64,000 bases of DNA from Palsa-1447 sp964414785 (GCA_964414785.1 CAYPXZ010000002.1:1-64000); one strand, 5' to 3'. Shown: positions 45,601 to 55,022, numbered from the stretch's first letter. Program-made: numbers and translations. Notes: a model not told the origin generated them from the sequence alone.

Positions 45601-47667
45601 TCACGGCGCGAGGTGGACGGCCACGAGCGCCATGTCGATCAGCTTGATGAAGACGAAGGGCAGCAGGATTCCGCCGATGCCATAGATCAGCATGTTGTTC
45701 CTGAGGATGATCTTCGCCCCGATCGGGCGGTACTTCACGCCGCGCAGCGCGAGCGGAATGAGGGCCACGATGATCAGCGCGTTGAAGATGACCGCGCTCA
45801 GGATGGCGCTCTGGGGCGAGTGCAGGAACATGATGTTGAGCGTCTGCAGGGGGCCGTAGCCCCCGGGCGCCGTCGCATAGAGCAGCCCGAACATGGCCGG
45901 CAGGATCGCGAAGTACTTGGAGACGTCGTTCGCAATGGAGAAGGTCGTCAGCGCGCCGCGCGTCATGAGCAGCTGCTTGCCGATCTCGACGACCTCGATG
46001 AGCTTCGTCGGATTCGAGTCCAGGTCGACCATGTTGCCCGCCTCGCGGGCCGCCTGCGTGCCCGAGTTCATGGCGACACCGACGTCGGCCTGCGCGAGGG
46101 ACGGGGCGTCGTTGGTCCCGTCCCCGATCATCGCGATCAGCTTGCCGCCCTCCTGCTCCTTGCGGATCCGGGCCAGCTTGTCCTCGGGCTTCGCCTGGGC
46201 GATGAAGTCGTCGACGCCGGCCTCGGCGGCGATCGCCGCGGCCGTCAGCGGGTTGTCGCCCGTGATCATCACCGTGCGGATCCCCATGGCCCGCAGCTGG
46301 CTGAAGCGCTCCTTGATCCCGCCCTTGACGATGTCCTTGAGGAGGATGACCCCGAGGACCTTCGCGTCCTCCGCCACGACGAGCGGCGTGCCGCCCGCCC
46401 TGGAGACCCGGTTCACCTCCGCCTGCACCTCGTCGGGGTACGCGCCGCCCAGGGACGCGACCCACGCCTTCACGCTCTCGGCGGCGCCCTTTCGGATCTT
46501 CGACGACCCCACGTCGACGCCGCTCATGCGCGTCTGCGCCGTGAACGGGACGAACGTCATCTCCTTCTGCGCGACGTCGCGCCCCCTCAGGTTGAACTTC
46601 TCCTTTGCAAGCGTGACGATGCTGCGGCCCTCGGGCGTCTCGTCCGCAAGCGAGGCGAGCTGCGCGGCGTCCGCAAGCTTCGCCACGTCGACCCCCGGGG
46701 CCGGGATGAGCTCCGTCGCCATGCGGTTGCCGAGCGTGATCGTCCCCGTCTTGTCGAGGAGGAGCACGTCGACGTCGCCGGCGGCCTCGACGGCGCGGCC
46801 CGATGTCGCGAGCACGTTGCGCCGCATCAGCCGGTCGATTCCCGCGATGCCGATCGCGCTCAGCAGGCCCCCGATCGTCGTCGGGATGAGGCATACGATG
46901 AGGGAGAGGAGCACCGGGAGTGAGGTGAGAACGACATGCTCCTGCCCCGCGGCCTTCTCGTTGTAGTGCGCATAGGGCGGAAGCGTGAAGACGACCAGGA
47001 CGAAGAGCGCCGTCATCGCCACGAGGACGATGTTGAGCGCGATCTCGTTCGGCGTCTTCTGGCGGCGGGCGTTCTCGATCATCGAGATCATCCGGTCGAG
47101 GAACGAGTTCCCCTCCTCGGCCGAGCAGCGAACCACGATCCTGTCGCTGATGACGACGGTCCCGCCCGTGACGGCGCTGCGGTCGCCGCCGCTCTCACGG
47201 ACCACCGGCGCGGACTCCCCCGTGATGGCGGACTCGTCGATGGTCGCGATCCCCTCCACGATCTCGCCATCCGCGGGGACGAAGTCCCCGGTCTCGCACA
47301 CAAAGAGGTCGCCGACCTTGAGCGCCGAGCTCGAGGTGGAGACGACCTTCCCGTCGACGAGCTTCTTCGCGGTCGTCTTCGTGCGCATCTTGCGCAGCTC
47401 GTCCGCGTGGGCCTTGCCGCGGCCCTCCGCCATCGCCTCCGCGAAATTCGCGAAGAGGCAGGTGAACCAGAGCCAGATGCAGATCTGGATGTTGAACGAG
47501 TTGAACTGCCCCGGCAGGAAGAGGAAGACCGTCGTGAGGATCGACCCAAGCCAGACGACGAACATGACGAGATTCTTGATCTCGTCGCGCGGGTGCAGCT
47601 TCTTGAAGGAGTCGATCAACGCCTGGCCGGCGAGTGTCTTGTAGCTGAAGGCGACCTTGGTGCTCAT
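45601..47667 (-). CDS. kdpB: Potassium-transporting P-type ATPase B subunit
   Basis: 688 residues, normal length. The phosphorylation motif is VLLLDKTGTITLGNRM with Asp305. The dephosphorylation motif TGES lies at 149-152, where Ser152 corresponds to the regulatory serine phosphorylated in E. coli KdpB (Ser162). The hinge MIGDGTNDAPSLAQADVGVAMN is split here into GDGTNDAP and DVGVAMN. It hydrolyses ATP to drive K+ through KdpA. It lies between kdpA and kdpC with gaps of 43 and 37 bp. Confidence 0.96.
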   Translation of the reverse strand: MSTKVAFSYKTLAGQALIDSFKKLHPRDEIKNLVMFVVWLGSILTTVFLFLPGQFNSFNIQICIWLWFTCLFANFAEAMAEGRGKAHADELRKMRTKTTAKKLVDGKVVSTSSSALKVGDLFVCETGDFVPADGEIVEGIATIDESAITGESAPVVRESGGDRSAVTGGTVVISDRIVVRCSAEEGNSFLDRMISMIENARRQKTPNEIALNIVLVAMTALFVLVVFTLPPYAHYNEKAAGQEHVVLTSLPVLLSLIVCLIPTTIGGLLSAIGIAGIDRLMRRNVLATSGRAVEAAGDVDVLLLDKTGTITLGNRMATELIPAPGVDVAKLADAAQLASLADETPEGRSIVTLAKEKFNLRGRDVAQKEMTFVPFTAQTRMSGVDVGSSKIRKGAAESVKAWVASLGGAYPDEVQAEVNRVSRAGGTPLVVAEDAKVLGVILLKDIVKGGIKERFSQLRAMGIRTVMITGDNPLTAAAIAAEAGVDDFIAQAKPEDKLARIRKEQEGGKLIAMIGDGTNDAPSLAQADVGVAMNSGTQAAREAGNMVDLDSNPTKLIEVVEIGKQLLMTRGALTTFSIANDVSKYFAILPAMFGLLYATAPGGYGPLQTLNIMFLHSPQSAILSAVIFNALIIVALIPLALRGVKYRPIGAKIILRNNMLIYGIGGILLPFVFIKLIDMALVAVHLAP

Positions 47668-47710
47668 GGTATGTGAAGGAGGGTTGAAGGGTGCGTGGGG
47701 TGTGCGGCTC

Positions 47711-49552
47711 TCAGAACGCGCGGCCGGCGGCCATCAGGCCCTGCTCGATGATCGGCCCCAGGCAGAGGACCGGGAAGAACGTGAGCGCGGCGACGATGAC
47801 GATGACACCGGTCAGGCTCAGCCCGAATGTCCAGCCATGGGTCGCAAGCGTCCCCGCGGAGGGCTCCACGGTCTTCTTCGAGGCAAGTCGCCCGACGATC
47901 GCAAGCGCGGCGACGATCGGGACGAAGCGCCCTATGACGATGCAGATGGCCGTGGCCACGTTGTAGAAGACCGTGTTGGCGTTGAGGCCGGCGAAGGCGC
48001 TCCCGTTGTTGTTCGCGGCCTCCCCGAAGGCGTAGAGCACCTCGCTCAGGCCGTGCGGCCCGGGGTTGGCGATGCTCGAGAGGCCCTGCGGCACCATGAC
48101 CGCGATCGCGGTAGGGATCAGGCATGCGGCGTTGGGCACCAGCACCCCGATGCAGGCCCAACTGGCCTCCCAGGCACCGAGCTTCTTCCCAAGGTACTCG
48201 GGCGTTCGCCCGATCATCAGCCCGGCGATGAACACCGTGATCAGGACATGGAAGAGCATGCAGTACATGCCGCAGCCGATCCCTCCGAAGATGATCTCGC
48301 CGATCAGGATGTTCCAGAGGGGCATGAGCCCCGCTATCGGCATCCAGCTGTCGTGCATGGAATTCACGGAGCCGTTGTCGATCGCCGTGCAGCTGACACC
48401 CCATAGGACGCTGTTCATCACGCCGAACCTCTGCTCCTTGCCCTCCATGAGCGGCTGGAGGTTCTGCACGACGGGATTGGGCTGCGACTCCGCCCACCAC
48501 GCCACGGCGAACGAACCCACGAAGAGCGCCAGCATCACGCTGAAGAGGCACCAGGCGTGCTTCCTGTTCCCGATCAGAAGGCCGAACATGTAGACCTGCG
48601 CCATCGGCACGACGATGATCGCCAGGAGCTCCAGGAAGTTAGAGAGCGGCGTCGGGTTCTCGTAGGGGTGGGCGCTGTTGACCCCGAACCACCCGCCTCC
48701 GTTGGTGAAGAGCTGCTTGATCGAGACGAACGAGGCCACGGGCCCCACGGGGATCGACTGGGTCTCGACCCTCTGGTCCACCATGACGGGCTGGTCCACC
48801 ATGACGGGCTTCCCGTCTGCACCCTTCACCGCGTTGCCCTTGTCGTCGACCTTGGCCACGGACGCGGTGACCGGGTTCCCCTTGTCGTCGGTCTTCTGGA
48901 CCTGGGTCGTGTAAGGCTCGACGAGCGCCGCCGTCTCGTAGGGCTTCCAGGTCTGCGGCACGCCCTGCCAGGCGAGAGGGATCGCCCAGAGAATTGAAAG
49001 CGGGATCACAAAATAGGTGAGCCCGCGCGTCATGTCCGCCCAAAAGTTCCCCACGGTCTTCACGGTCGCGCGCTTGAGCGCCCTGCCCACCGCGACGAGG
49101 ACTGCCAGACCCACCGCCCCGCTCAGGAACTGGTGAACCATGAGCCCGATCACCTGGGAGAAGTTGCTCATCGTCGACTCGCCCATGTAGGACTGCCAGT
49201 CGGCGTTGCAGGTGAAGCTCCAGGCCTGCATGAACGCGAGGTCCCACGAGCAGTTCGGCAGCTTCTGCGGGTTCAGGGGCAGCCAGGCCTGGGTCATGAG
49301 GATCGCCATCAGGGAAACGAAGCCCACGGTCGTGAAGGCCAGCACGGCCCAGAAATACTCGAGCCACGACATCTCGTGCGCGGGATCGACGCCGCTCAGC
49401 TTGTAGACGACTCGCTCGAGCGGCGAGAGGAGCGGATGGAGGAATGTCCTCTCACCGTTGTAGATGCGGGCCATGAACCGGCCCACCACGGGGGTGAGGG
49501 CGATGCCGAGGCCGAAGAAGAGTGCGATCTGGATGATTTCGGTTGAATGCAT
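47711..49552 (-). CDS. kdpA: Potassium-transporting ATPase A subunit (with periplasmic insertion)
   Basis: 613 residues, about 50 longer than the usual 557-560. The four selectivity-filter segments of the SKT fold are recognisable, e.g. SFTCNADWQSY, TNGGGWFGVNSAHPYENP and RTPEYLGKKL nearby. Between QGVPQTWKPYETAAL and IPVGPVASF, where E. coli has about 25 residues, there are about 68. The insertion (about 217-262) is hydrophilic, with repeats DDKGNPV/DDKGNAV and PVMVDQ twice in a row. On the DNA the latter is an 18-bp perfect tandem repeat (48773-48808). It is first in kdpABC. No kdpF was found upstream. Confidence 0.95.
   Translation of the reverse strand: MHSTEIIQIALFFGLGIALTPVVGRFMARIYNGERTFLHPLLSPLERVVYKLSGVDPAHEMSWLEYFWAVLAFTTVGFVSLMAILMTQAWLPLNPQKLPNCSWDLAFMQAWSFTCNADWQSYMGESTMSNFSQVIGLMVHQFLSGAVGLAVLVAVGRALKRATVKTVGNFWADMTRGLTYFVIPLSILWAIPLAWQGVPQTWKPYETAALVEPYTTQVQKTDDKGNPVTASVAKVDDKGNAVKGADGKPVMVDQPVMVDQRVETQSIPVGPVASFVSIKQLFTNGGGWFGVNSAHPYENPTPLSNFLELLAIIVVPMAQVYMFGLLIGNRKHAWCLFSVMLALFVGSFAVAWWAESQPNPVVQNLQPLMEGKEQRFGVMNSVLWGVSCTAIDNGSVNSMHDSWMPIAGLMPLWNILIGEIIFGGIGCGMYCMLFHVLITVFIAGLMIGRTPEYLGKKLGAWEASWACIGVLVPNAACLIPTAIAVMVPQGLSSIANPGPHGLSEVLYAFGEAANNNGSAFAGLNANTVFYNVATAICIVIGRFVPIVAALAIVGRLASKKTVEPSAGTLATHGWTFGLSLTGVIVIVAALTFFPVLCLGPIIEQGLMAAGRAF
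48773..48808 (-). repeat. 18-bp perfect tandem repeat inside kdpA
   Basis: CTGGTCCACCATGACGGG occurs twice head-to-tail (48773-48790 and 48791-48808) and encodes PVMVDQ twice in the inserted loop of KdpA. Being a multiple of three, copy-number change would keep the frame. Confidence 0.95.
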
Positions 49553-49694
49553 GGCGGAAGCTGTGTGCCGCCATGTCGTGCAGGTACCGCGCCAGCGCCC
49601 TTTCCGGACGGGTTAAGTTCGGGCGGGATTCCGCTAATTCTTCGTCAACCGGTCCGGCGGTTTTCCCCGGGCGCGCGCATGAATTGCCGAGTGG

Positions 49695-49716
49695 GCGCGG
49701 GCCGTTAAGGCCGCGC
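49695..49716 (-). terminator. Hairpin between the NHL protein gene and kdpA
   Basis: GCGCGGGCC (49695-49703) pairs with GGCCGCGC (49709-49716) with one bulge and a GTTAA loop. It lies 22 bases beyond the stop of the 49738-53502 gene on the minus strand. It has no T-run, so it may be weak or a regulatory stem for kdpA. Confidence 0.35.
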
Positions 49717-49737
49717 TAAATCGGCGAGCGTCGCCCC

Positions 49738-52700
49738 CTACTGCACGTCGTAGATCTCGACCAGACCCAGTCCGGAGTCCCCGGCCGCACCGGAAACCTG
49801 CGCCGTGTACGAGCCCGGCTGGAGCGTGATGAGGATCACGGAGTCGGCGGTCGCGGCGCTTCCCCAGGAGAACGCGCCGACGGCCGACGCCACCGAGGCG
49901 ATCTGGGGGTCGCCGCCCCAGCCCGTGTTCGAGGCGATCGCCGTCGTCCCCTGGAAAAGCTGAAGCTTCGGGTCGGGAAGCGTCCCCGCGAGGCCGAAGG
50001 CCGCAAGCGCGGGGCCCGAGGCCCGAATGAGGACGGTCTTTGACGTCGAGCCGCCGATCACAAAACCTGCGATCATCACGTTGGCCCCCGTCCCCACCCG
50101 CGCCCTTGCCGAGATGTTGACGAGGCGCGCGGACGTGGGCGTGTAGGATCCGGAGGGCGAGGCATCATAGACCTCGACGAGGCCAGTCCCCGAGTCCCCG
50201 CTCTTTCCAGAGACCTGGGCCGTGTAGGCGTTCGGGGCCAGGCTTGAAACTAAGAGCGCCGAATCGCCGCTCGAGGGATCCGCGAGGGCGAAGGCGCCGA
50301 CGGACGCGTCGGCCGCCGTGATCTGGGCGCTGCCCGACCAGCCCGCGTTCGCCGCCATCGAGGTCGTTCCCTGGAGGAGCGTCAGCTGGGGGTCGGCCAA
50401 GGCACCCGACAGCCCGAATCCGCCGAGGGCGGGCCCGATTCCGCGGATGAGCACAGTCTGCGTCCCCGAGGCCCCGGCCCCGCCGCTCACAAATCCCGCG
50501 ATCAGGATGTTCGCACCGGAACCCACGGCAGCGCGGGTCGAGAGATTGACGAGCCTGCCGGGATCCGCGGTGGACGCGACGACCAGGTTCGACGTCTGAC
50601 TGAGGACCGAACCCGCCGTGTTCGAGATGAGGCAGGCGTATCCCCCGGCCCTCGCCGCGCCGTGTGTCAGGAGGAGCGTCGCCGTGCGCGACCCGACGAC
50701 CCCGCCGCCATCCGCAAGCACCGCCCCGTTGAAAAACCACTGGTAGGTGAACGTGGACGCGTTGGTTCGCAGGCGGACCGAGGCGACATTCGCCGTCGTG
50801 GCGCCGTTCGCATCGACCGTGAGGACGACCGTTCCCCCCGAGACCGTGGTGAACGACGACGGCTGGGCGGCAACCGAGGGGCCGCCCGACGACGACGAAA
50901 CCGTCAGGAACGCAGCCTGGCTCGTCACGCTGCCGCCTTCGTCGGTCACGGTGACCGAGTAGGAGCCCGAGTCCGAGACCAGGACGCTGGAGATCGTGTA
51001 GGAGGAGGCGGTGGCGCCGGCGATGACCGTGCCGTCGACGGACCATTGGTACGAGAGGGCCGAGCCTCCGCTTGCACCCACGGTGAAGGTCGCGGGCGAA
51101 CCCACCTGGGAGGACTGCGAGGAGGGCTGCGCCAAGATCACCGGAACGGTAGAGACGACCGTGAGGGTCGCCGACGCGGACGCCGTCTGGCCCAATCCGT
51201 CCGTGACGGTGACCGAGAAGGCGCCGGATTCGCCCGGCTGCACATTGGTGAGGGTGAGCGTCGCACCGTTCGACCCGGAGACGCCCGAGCCGTCCGACAG
51301 AATTGCGCCGTTGAACTTCCACTGGTAGGCGAGCGACCCCGTCCCGGAGGCCGCGACCGTGAGGACGACGGTGCCCCCCTGGTTCGTGGTCTGGGTCAGC
51401 GGCCCGCCCTGGATCGACACCGGGTTGTACGGGATGCCGGTCCGGATGACGTTGTTGAAGGAGTCCGCGACGATGAGGTTCCCCGCCGCATCCGAGGCGA
51501 TCCCTATCGGTGTGTTGAATTGCGCCGTCTCCCCTATCCCGTCGATCTCGTTGTCGACCTCGGCGACGCCGCCGAGCGTCGTCACGGCCCCTCCCGGGGA
51601 GATCTTGCGGATCTCGTTGTTGAACGAGTCCGCGACGTAGACATTTCCCGACCCGTCGACCGCGATCCCCTCGGGCCCGTAGAAGCCGACCCCGGCGCCG
51701 CTCCCGTCGGCGCTTCCGCCGAAGCTCCCCGGGGAGCCGGCAAGCGTGGACACCTGCCCCGCGGACGAGATCAACCGAACGGAGCTGTTCCCCGAATCGA
51801 CGACGTAGATGTTCCCCGACCCGTCGACCGCGACGCCCGCAGGCCCGGAGAAGAGCGCACCCGCTGCGGGCCCGTCGGTCGTGCCGGTGATCCCCGCCGT
51901 GCCGGAGACCGTCGTCACGACGCCGCCCGGGGTGATCATCCGGATCGTGTCGTTGCCCGAGTCGGCGACATAGAGGTTTCCGGACCGGTCGAGGGAGATG
52001 CCCTCGGGAAATTTGAACTGGGCCCCGGTGCCGGTCCCGTCGTGGCTTCCCGCAACCCCCGCCGTTCCCGCAAAGGTCGTGACCGTGCCGTCCGCCGCGA
52101 TTTTTCGGATCGTGTGGTTTGCCGAATCGGCGACGTAGACGACGCCACCCGCGTCGACGGCCGTGCCCGCGGGCGAATTGAACTGCGCCGCGGGGCCCGT
52201 CCCGTCGAGGGTTCCCGTGACGCCCGCGGTCCCCGCGATCGTCGAGACCGTCCCCGAGGCCGTGACCTTGCGCACCGTGTTGTTGAAGGAGTCCGCGATG
52301 TAGGCGTTCCCGGCCCCGTCCCGCGCCACGCCCCAGGGCCCGCTGAATCGCGCCACGAGCGGCGGACCGTCCGCCGACCCCGCCAATGCCGCGATCCCGG
52401 CCACGGTCGTCACGCCCCCGCCGGGCGCGATCACGCGGACCGTGGAGTTGTAGGTGTCCGCGACAAGGACGTTCCCGGAGCTATCCACCGAGACGCCGGC
52501 CGGCGCGCTGAACCTGGCCGCGGCGCCCGTCCCGTCGGAGCTTCCCTCGGCGCCCGCCGTCCCCGCCAGCGTGCTCACCACCCCTCCCGGCGTGATCATG
52601 CGAATCGTGTCGTTGCCCGTGTCCGCAACGTAGAGATTGCCGGCGGCGTCGGACGCGACGGCGTTCGGCGAGTGGAACCGCGCCGCCGTGCCGGTCGCGT

Positions 52701-53502
52701 TCGTGCTCCCCGAGGTGCCCGCGAGCCCGGCGAACGTCGAAACGACGCCCCCCGGCGTGATCTTTCGGATGTTGTTGTTCTGGATGTCGGCCACGTAGAC
52801 GTTCCCTGCGCCGTCGACGGCGATTCCGTACGGATACGCGAACTGGGCGCCGCTCCCGGTGCCATCCTGGCTGCCCGACACCCTCAGTGTCCCGGCGATC
52901 GTGCTGACGTCGCCCCCGGGAGTGATCTTTCGAACCGTGATGTTGTCGCTGTCGGTGACGTAGAGATTCCCGCCGGAGTCGATGGCGATCCCCGCGGGAT
53001 TCCAGAAGCTTGCCGAGGGTCCCGTGCCGTCGGAGCTGCCGAGGACCCCGGGCGTCCCAACGATGGTCGTGACCACGCCGGCAGGGGTCACCTTGCGGAT
53101 TACCTCGTTGTCCGTGTCGGCCACGTAAAGGTTGCCGCTCGCGTCAATGGCGAGGCCGCTCGGATAGGCAAATTGCGCGCCGGAGCCCGTTCCATCGGCA
53201 AATCCCGGCACCCCCGGCATCCCCGCCAGTGTGGTCACGACGCCGCCCGAGACCTTACGAATCACGCAGTTGGTCGAGTCCGCCACATAGACGATCCCCG
53301 TAGACGACTCGCACACTGCGCCGGGAAGAGCGAACTGCGAGGACAAGGCGGAACCATTCCTGAATCCAAACTTGGAAACCCCTGCAAGCGTTTGCCAGTA
53401 ATAGGGATGCGAGTAATTGGATTGGGCGATTGCAACCCCTGGGCACCCGAGCACGAGCGAAAGAAAAACCGGACAAAAAACCCGCTGGATGTGGCCTCTC
53501 AT
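49738..53502 (-). CDS. Large exported NHL-repeat/Ig-domain protein
   Basis: 1254 residues from the ATG at 53502 (a TTG start ten codons upstream is less likely), with a signal peptide (about 1-27, SLVLGCPGVAIAQS). Twelve NHL-type repeats follow (to about residue 710), each with G(N)xYVADxxNxxIRKI and a DGTGxxAxFxxPxGIAxD stretch, presumably forming two six-bladed propellers. Three Ig-like domains come next (about 725-990; YQWKFNG, YQWSVDG, YQWFFNG). Two C-terminal ~125-residue repeats (RLVNLSTRAAVGSGANILIAG and RLVNISARARVGTGANVMIAG, broken here to 20 at most: RLVN.S.RA.VG.GAN) finish it. Probably surface-bound, in adhesion or substrate capture. No catalytic site is visible. Confidence 0.88.
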   Translation of the reverse strand: MRGHIQRVFCPVFLSLVLGCPGVAIAQSNYSHPYYWQTLAGVSKFGFRNGSALSSQFALPGAVCESSTGIVYVADSTNCVIRKVSGGVVTTLAGMPGVPGFADGTGSGAQFAYPSGLAIDASGNLYVADTDNEVIRKVTPAGVVTTIVGTPGVLGSSDGTGPSASFWNPAGIAIDSGGNLYVTDSDNITVRKITPGGDVSTIAGTLRVSGSQDGTGSGAQFAYPYGIAVDGAGNVYVADIQNNNIRKITPGGVVSTFAGLAGTSGSTNATGTAARFHSPNAVASDAAGNLYVADTGNDTIRMITPGGVVSTLAGTAGAEGSSDGTGAAARFSAPAGVSVDSSGNVLVADTYNSTVRVIAPGGGVTTVAGIAALAGSADGPPLVARFSGPWGVARDGAGNAYIADSFNNTVRKVTASGTVSTIAGTAGVTGTLDGTGPAAQFNSPAGTAVDAGGVVYVADSANHTIRKIAADGTVTTFAGTAGVAGSHDGTGTGAQFKFPEGISLDRSGNLYVADSGNDTIRMITPGGVVTTVSGTAGITGTTDGPAAGALFSGPAGVAVDGSGNIYVVDSGNSSVRLISSAGQVSTLAGSPGSFGGSADGSGAGVGFYGPEGIAVDGSGNVYVADSFNNEIRKISPGGAVTTLGGVAEVDNEIDGIGETAQFNTPIGIASDAAGNLIVADSFNNVIRTGIPYNPVSIQGGPLTQTTNQGGTVVLTVAASGTGSLAYQWKFNGAILSDGSGVSGSNGATLTLTNVQPGESGAFSVTVTDGLGQTASASATLTVVSTVPVILAQPSSQSSQVGSPATFTVGASGGSALSYQWSVDGTVIAGATASSYTISSVLVSDSGSYSVTVTDEGGSVTSQAAFLTVSSSSGGPSVAAQPSSFTTVSGGTVVLTVDANGATTANVASVRLRTNASTFTYQWFFNGAVLADGGGVVGSRTATLLLTHGAARAGGYACLISNTAGSVLSQTSNLVVASTADPGRLVNLSTRAAVGSGANILIAGFVSGGAGASGTQTVLIRGIGPALGGFGLSGALADPQLTLLQGTTSMAANAGWSGSAQITAADASVGAFALADPSSGDSALLVSSLAPNAYTAQVSGKSGDSGTGLVEVYDASPSGSYTPTSARLVNISARARVGTGANVMIAGFVIGGSTSKTVLIRASGPALAAFGLAGTLPDPKLQLFQGTTAIASNTGWGGDPQIASVASAVGAFSWGSAATADSVILITLQPGSYTAQVSGAAGDSGLGLVEIYDVQ

Positions 53503-53928
53503 GTGTGGGACGTCTACCGAAACAATCGGCAATTGGAAGATGCAAATTACTGTCTTTTTACTTCGTTTGGCATGTTATTTGAATCTGCGCGAGATACATG
53601 AAAATTAATTGCATGTGGGTCCGTGGATGTCGCGGGCGTCCGTTGTTCGGGGTGATCATCCGAAACCAGGATATCGTCACGGGAGAAAGGGAGCCGTAGC
53701 TCGCACCCCTCCCTTGACCGATTTTGGCGGTACAGACTCATGGGCGACCTCGTCATTCCACGTGCAGCCTGATTCGGGTGCGACCTGGATGGCTCTGCGC
53801 AGCAGCCATTCCTACGACCGTATCAATTTATTGGATTCGCTGCTATTCATCCCGACCCCCATGGTCGCGGCCCAAGAAGGGCACAGCATCCCTGCCCCAA
53901 AAATCTAGGCGCCGACCCAGATCCGACC
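53503..53928. other. Intergenic region upstream of the NHL protein gene
   Basis: 426 bases. The part next to the gene (about 53530-53615) is unusually AT-rich and should contain its promoter. Beyond it, plus-strand frames (e.g. 53609-53908) lack codon bias and recognisable motifs, so none is called. The GC content is lower and more uneven than in the surrounding genes. Confidence 0.55.
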
Positions 53929-54306
53929 TCAGACCGCTTGACCCTGGCCGATGTCCGGCCCCTTGGTTCCGCGCTTCTCCAATATGGCGAAGACGAGGAC
54001 CAGCACGATCTGGTAAAGCGCGTTCAATGCCAGGTATTCGGTGAAGCCGTCACCCGCGTCCAAGCCGAGCGTGTATTTGGCAATCTGCGACAGGAGGACG
54101 AAGGCCGCGATCAGCCATATCGCCCTGTTCTCCGACCTCACCTTGGTGAGCCTCATCGTCCTCGAGAGGACCTCCGCCAAGCCGGCCGCAACGATCGGTG
54201 CGAGAAACATCGGCCACGCCGCGTTGCTCCTGTGATTGACGATCATCAGCGGAAAAAATGCTGAGAGCCCGAGCGTATAAAAGGCTGCAAAAATGGTGTT
54301 CCTCAT
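53929..54306 (-). CDS. Small polytopic membrane protein, unknown
   Basis: 125 residues from the ATG at 54306, which has AGGA just upstream; a longer frame to 54366 adds a polar N-terminus with no conserved look. Four hydrophobic helices are predicted: about 5-22 (FAAFYTLGLSAFFPLMIV), 30-47 (AWPMFLAPIVAAGLAEVL), 62-80 (AIWLIAAFVLLSQIAKYTLG) and 90-112 (LALNALYQIVLVLVFAILEK). The tail is short and polar. I do not recognise the family. Hydrophobic periodicity and the RBS support a real gene, and its neighbours give no hint of role. Confidence 0.62.
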   Translation of the reverse strand: MRNTIFAAFYTLGLSAFFPLMIVNHRSNAAWPMFLAPIVAAGLAEVLSRTMRLTKVRSENRAIWLIAAFVLLSQIAKYTLGLDAGDGFTEYLALNALYQIVLVLVFAILEKRGTKGPDIGQGQAV

Positions 54307-54665
54307 TCCTGGCCGGAAATTGAACTGTTCGCCGGACAGATGCAAGAAGCTCGCACTCAATTTCACTTATTTCGGATCTCCCTCTGACAGGTTCATTAGC
54401 TGCTGGCACTCTGGGTCATACGTCAGCGAAAAATTCCTGCAAGAGGCGCCGCCATCTGCCGAAGGCAAAGATTGACAGAATTTAACCAACTGGATGTCGG
54501 CCATGACCAAAACGCTTCGGGAACACCCTTGGGGGCGGCCCATAGGGACGCACCTGATGGCCGGAGGTCGCGTTCATGTCGGTCGGCACGCCCTGTTTCT
54601 CGCGTATTATTGACGGCGAGCCGAACCGCAGGACTCGGCCTGCGGGAGGGGTCCCGCCCGTGCCT
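54307..54665. other. Sparse region with no supported gene
   Basis: 359 bases between two minus-strand genes. Short frames exist on both strands, for example a 37-codon plus-strand frame from an ATG near 54503 reading MTKTLREHPWGRP and a 77-codon frame, but none has a clear RBS, motif or codon bias. The region may be decayed accessory DNA. Confidence 0.5.
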
Positions 54666-54800
54666 TCACTCGGGATCGTCGAGTGGAGGAGGATTCAGGA
54701 TATAGACGCCCTGCCCGCCCCCCACGCTCACCAAGTCCAGGAGAAGGCGCGCATGGGTCAACTCGAGCTCCTGATCGATTGCATCCTCGGTTGTGATCAT
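54666..54800 (-). CDS. Possible 44-residue protein or gene remnant
   Basis: ATG at 54800 to TGA at 54666-54668 on the minus strand. The translation, with segments MITTEDAIDQELELTHARLL and SVGGGQGVYILNPPPLDD, looks protein-like with an amphipathic helix and a Gly/Pro-rich end. The frame also stays open 24 codons upstream (RIQGLPESQFVGPVAHPLLE) with GTG starts there. No RBS is evident at the ATG. It may be a small gene or the 3' remnant of a longer one. Confidence 0.35.
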   Translation of the reverse strand: MITTEDAIDQELELTHARLLLDLVSVGGGQGVYILNPPPLDDPE

Positions 54801-54970
54801 CGACGGACCCTCTAGCAGGGGATGTGCCACCGGTCCCACGAACTGGGATTCAGGCAGGCCTTGGATGCGCTATTCACTGCAATCCAAATACAACCCCACG
54901 TGCAGAAGCCCACTCGGGCATCGGAAGACGGGAACCGGCCCGGCCCGCGAACCGCCCTGCCCTAATGCTG

Positions 54971-55000
54971 GGCGCCGCCGGGATAAGCCCAGGCGGCGCC
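54971..55000 (-). terminator. Strong hairpin downstream of the Cys-rich protein gene
   Basis: GGCGCCGCC (54971-54979) and GGCGGCGCC (54992-55000) pair perfectly. The stem extends inward by GGG/CCC past one bulged A to a five-base loop. It starts 22 bases after the stop at 55023. The absence of a T-run leaves the termination role uncertain. Confidence 0.5.
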
Positions 55001-55022
55001 GTGACCCTGTATCTTTGGTCGC

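Noticed and set aside
49553..49737. kdpF or a cyclic-di-AMP riboswitch upstream of kdpA
   Set aside because: No hydrophobic 25-30-residue frame and no recognisable riboswitch core are present in the short gap.
50662..53601. A 979-codon open frame on the plus strand opposite the NHL protein
   Set aside because: It is the mirror of the repetitive, GC-rich NHL gene, rich in Arg, Asp and Gly without motifs. The minus frame has a signal peptide and clear repeats.
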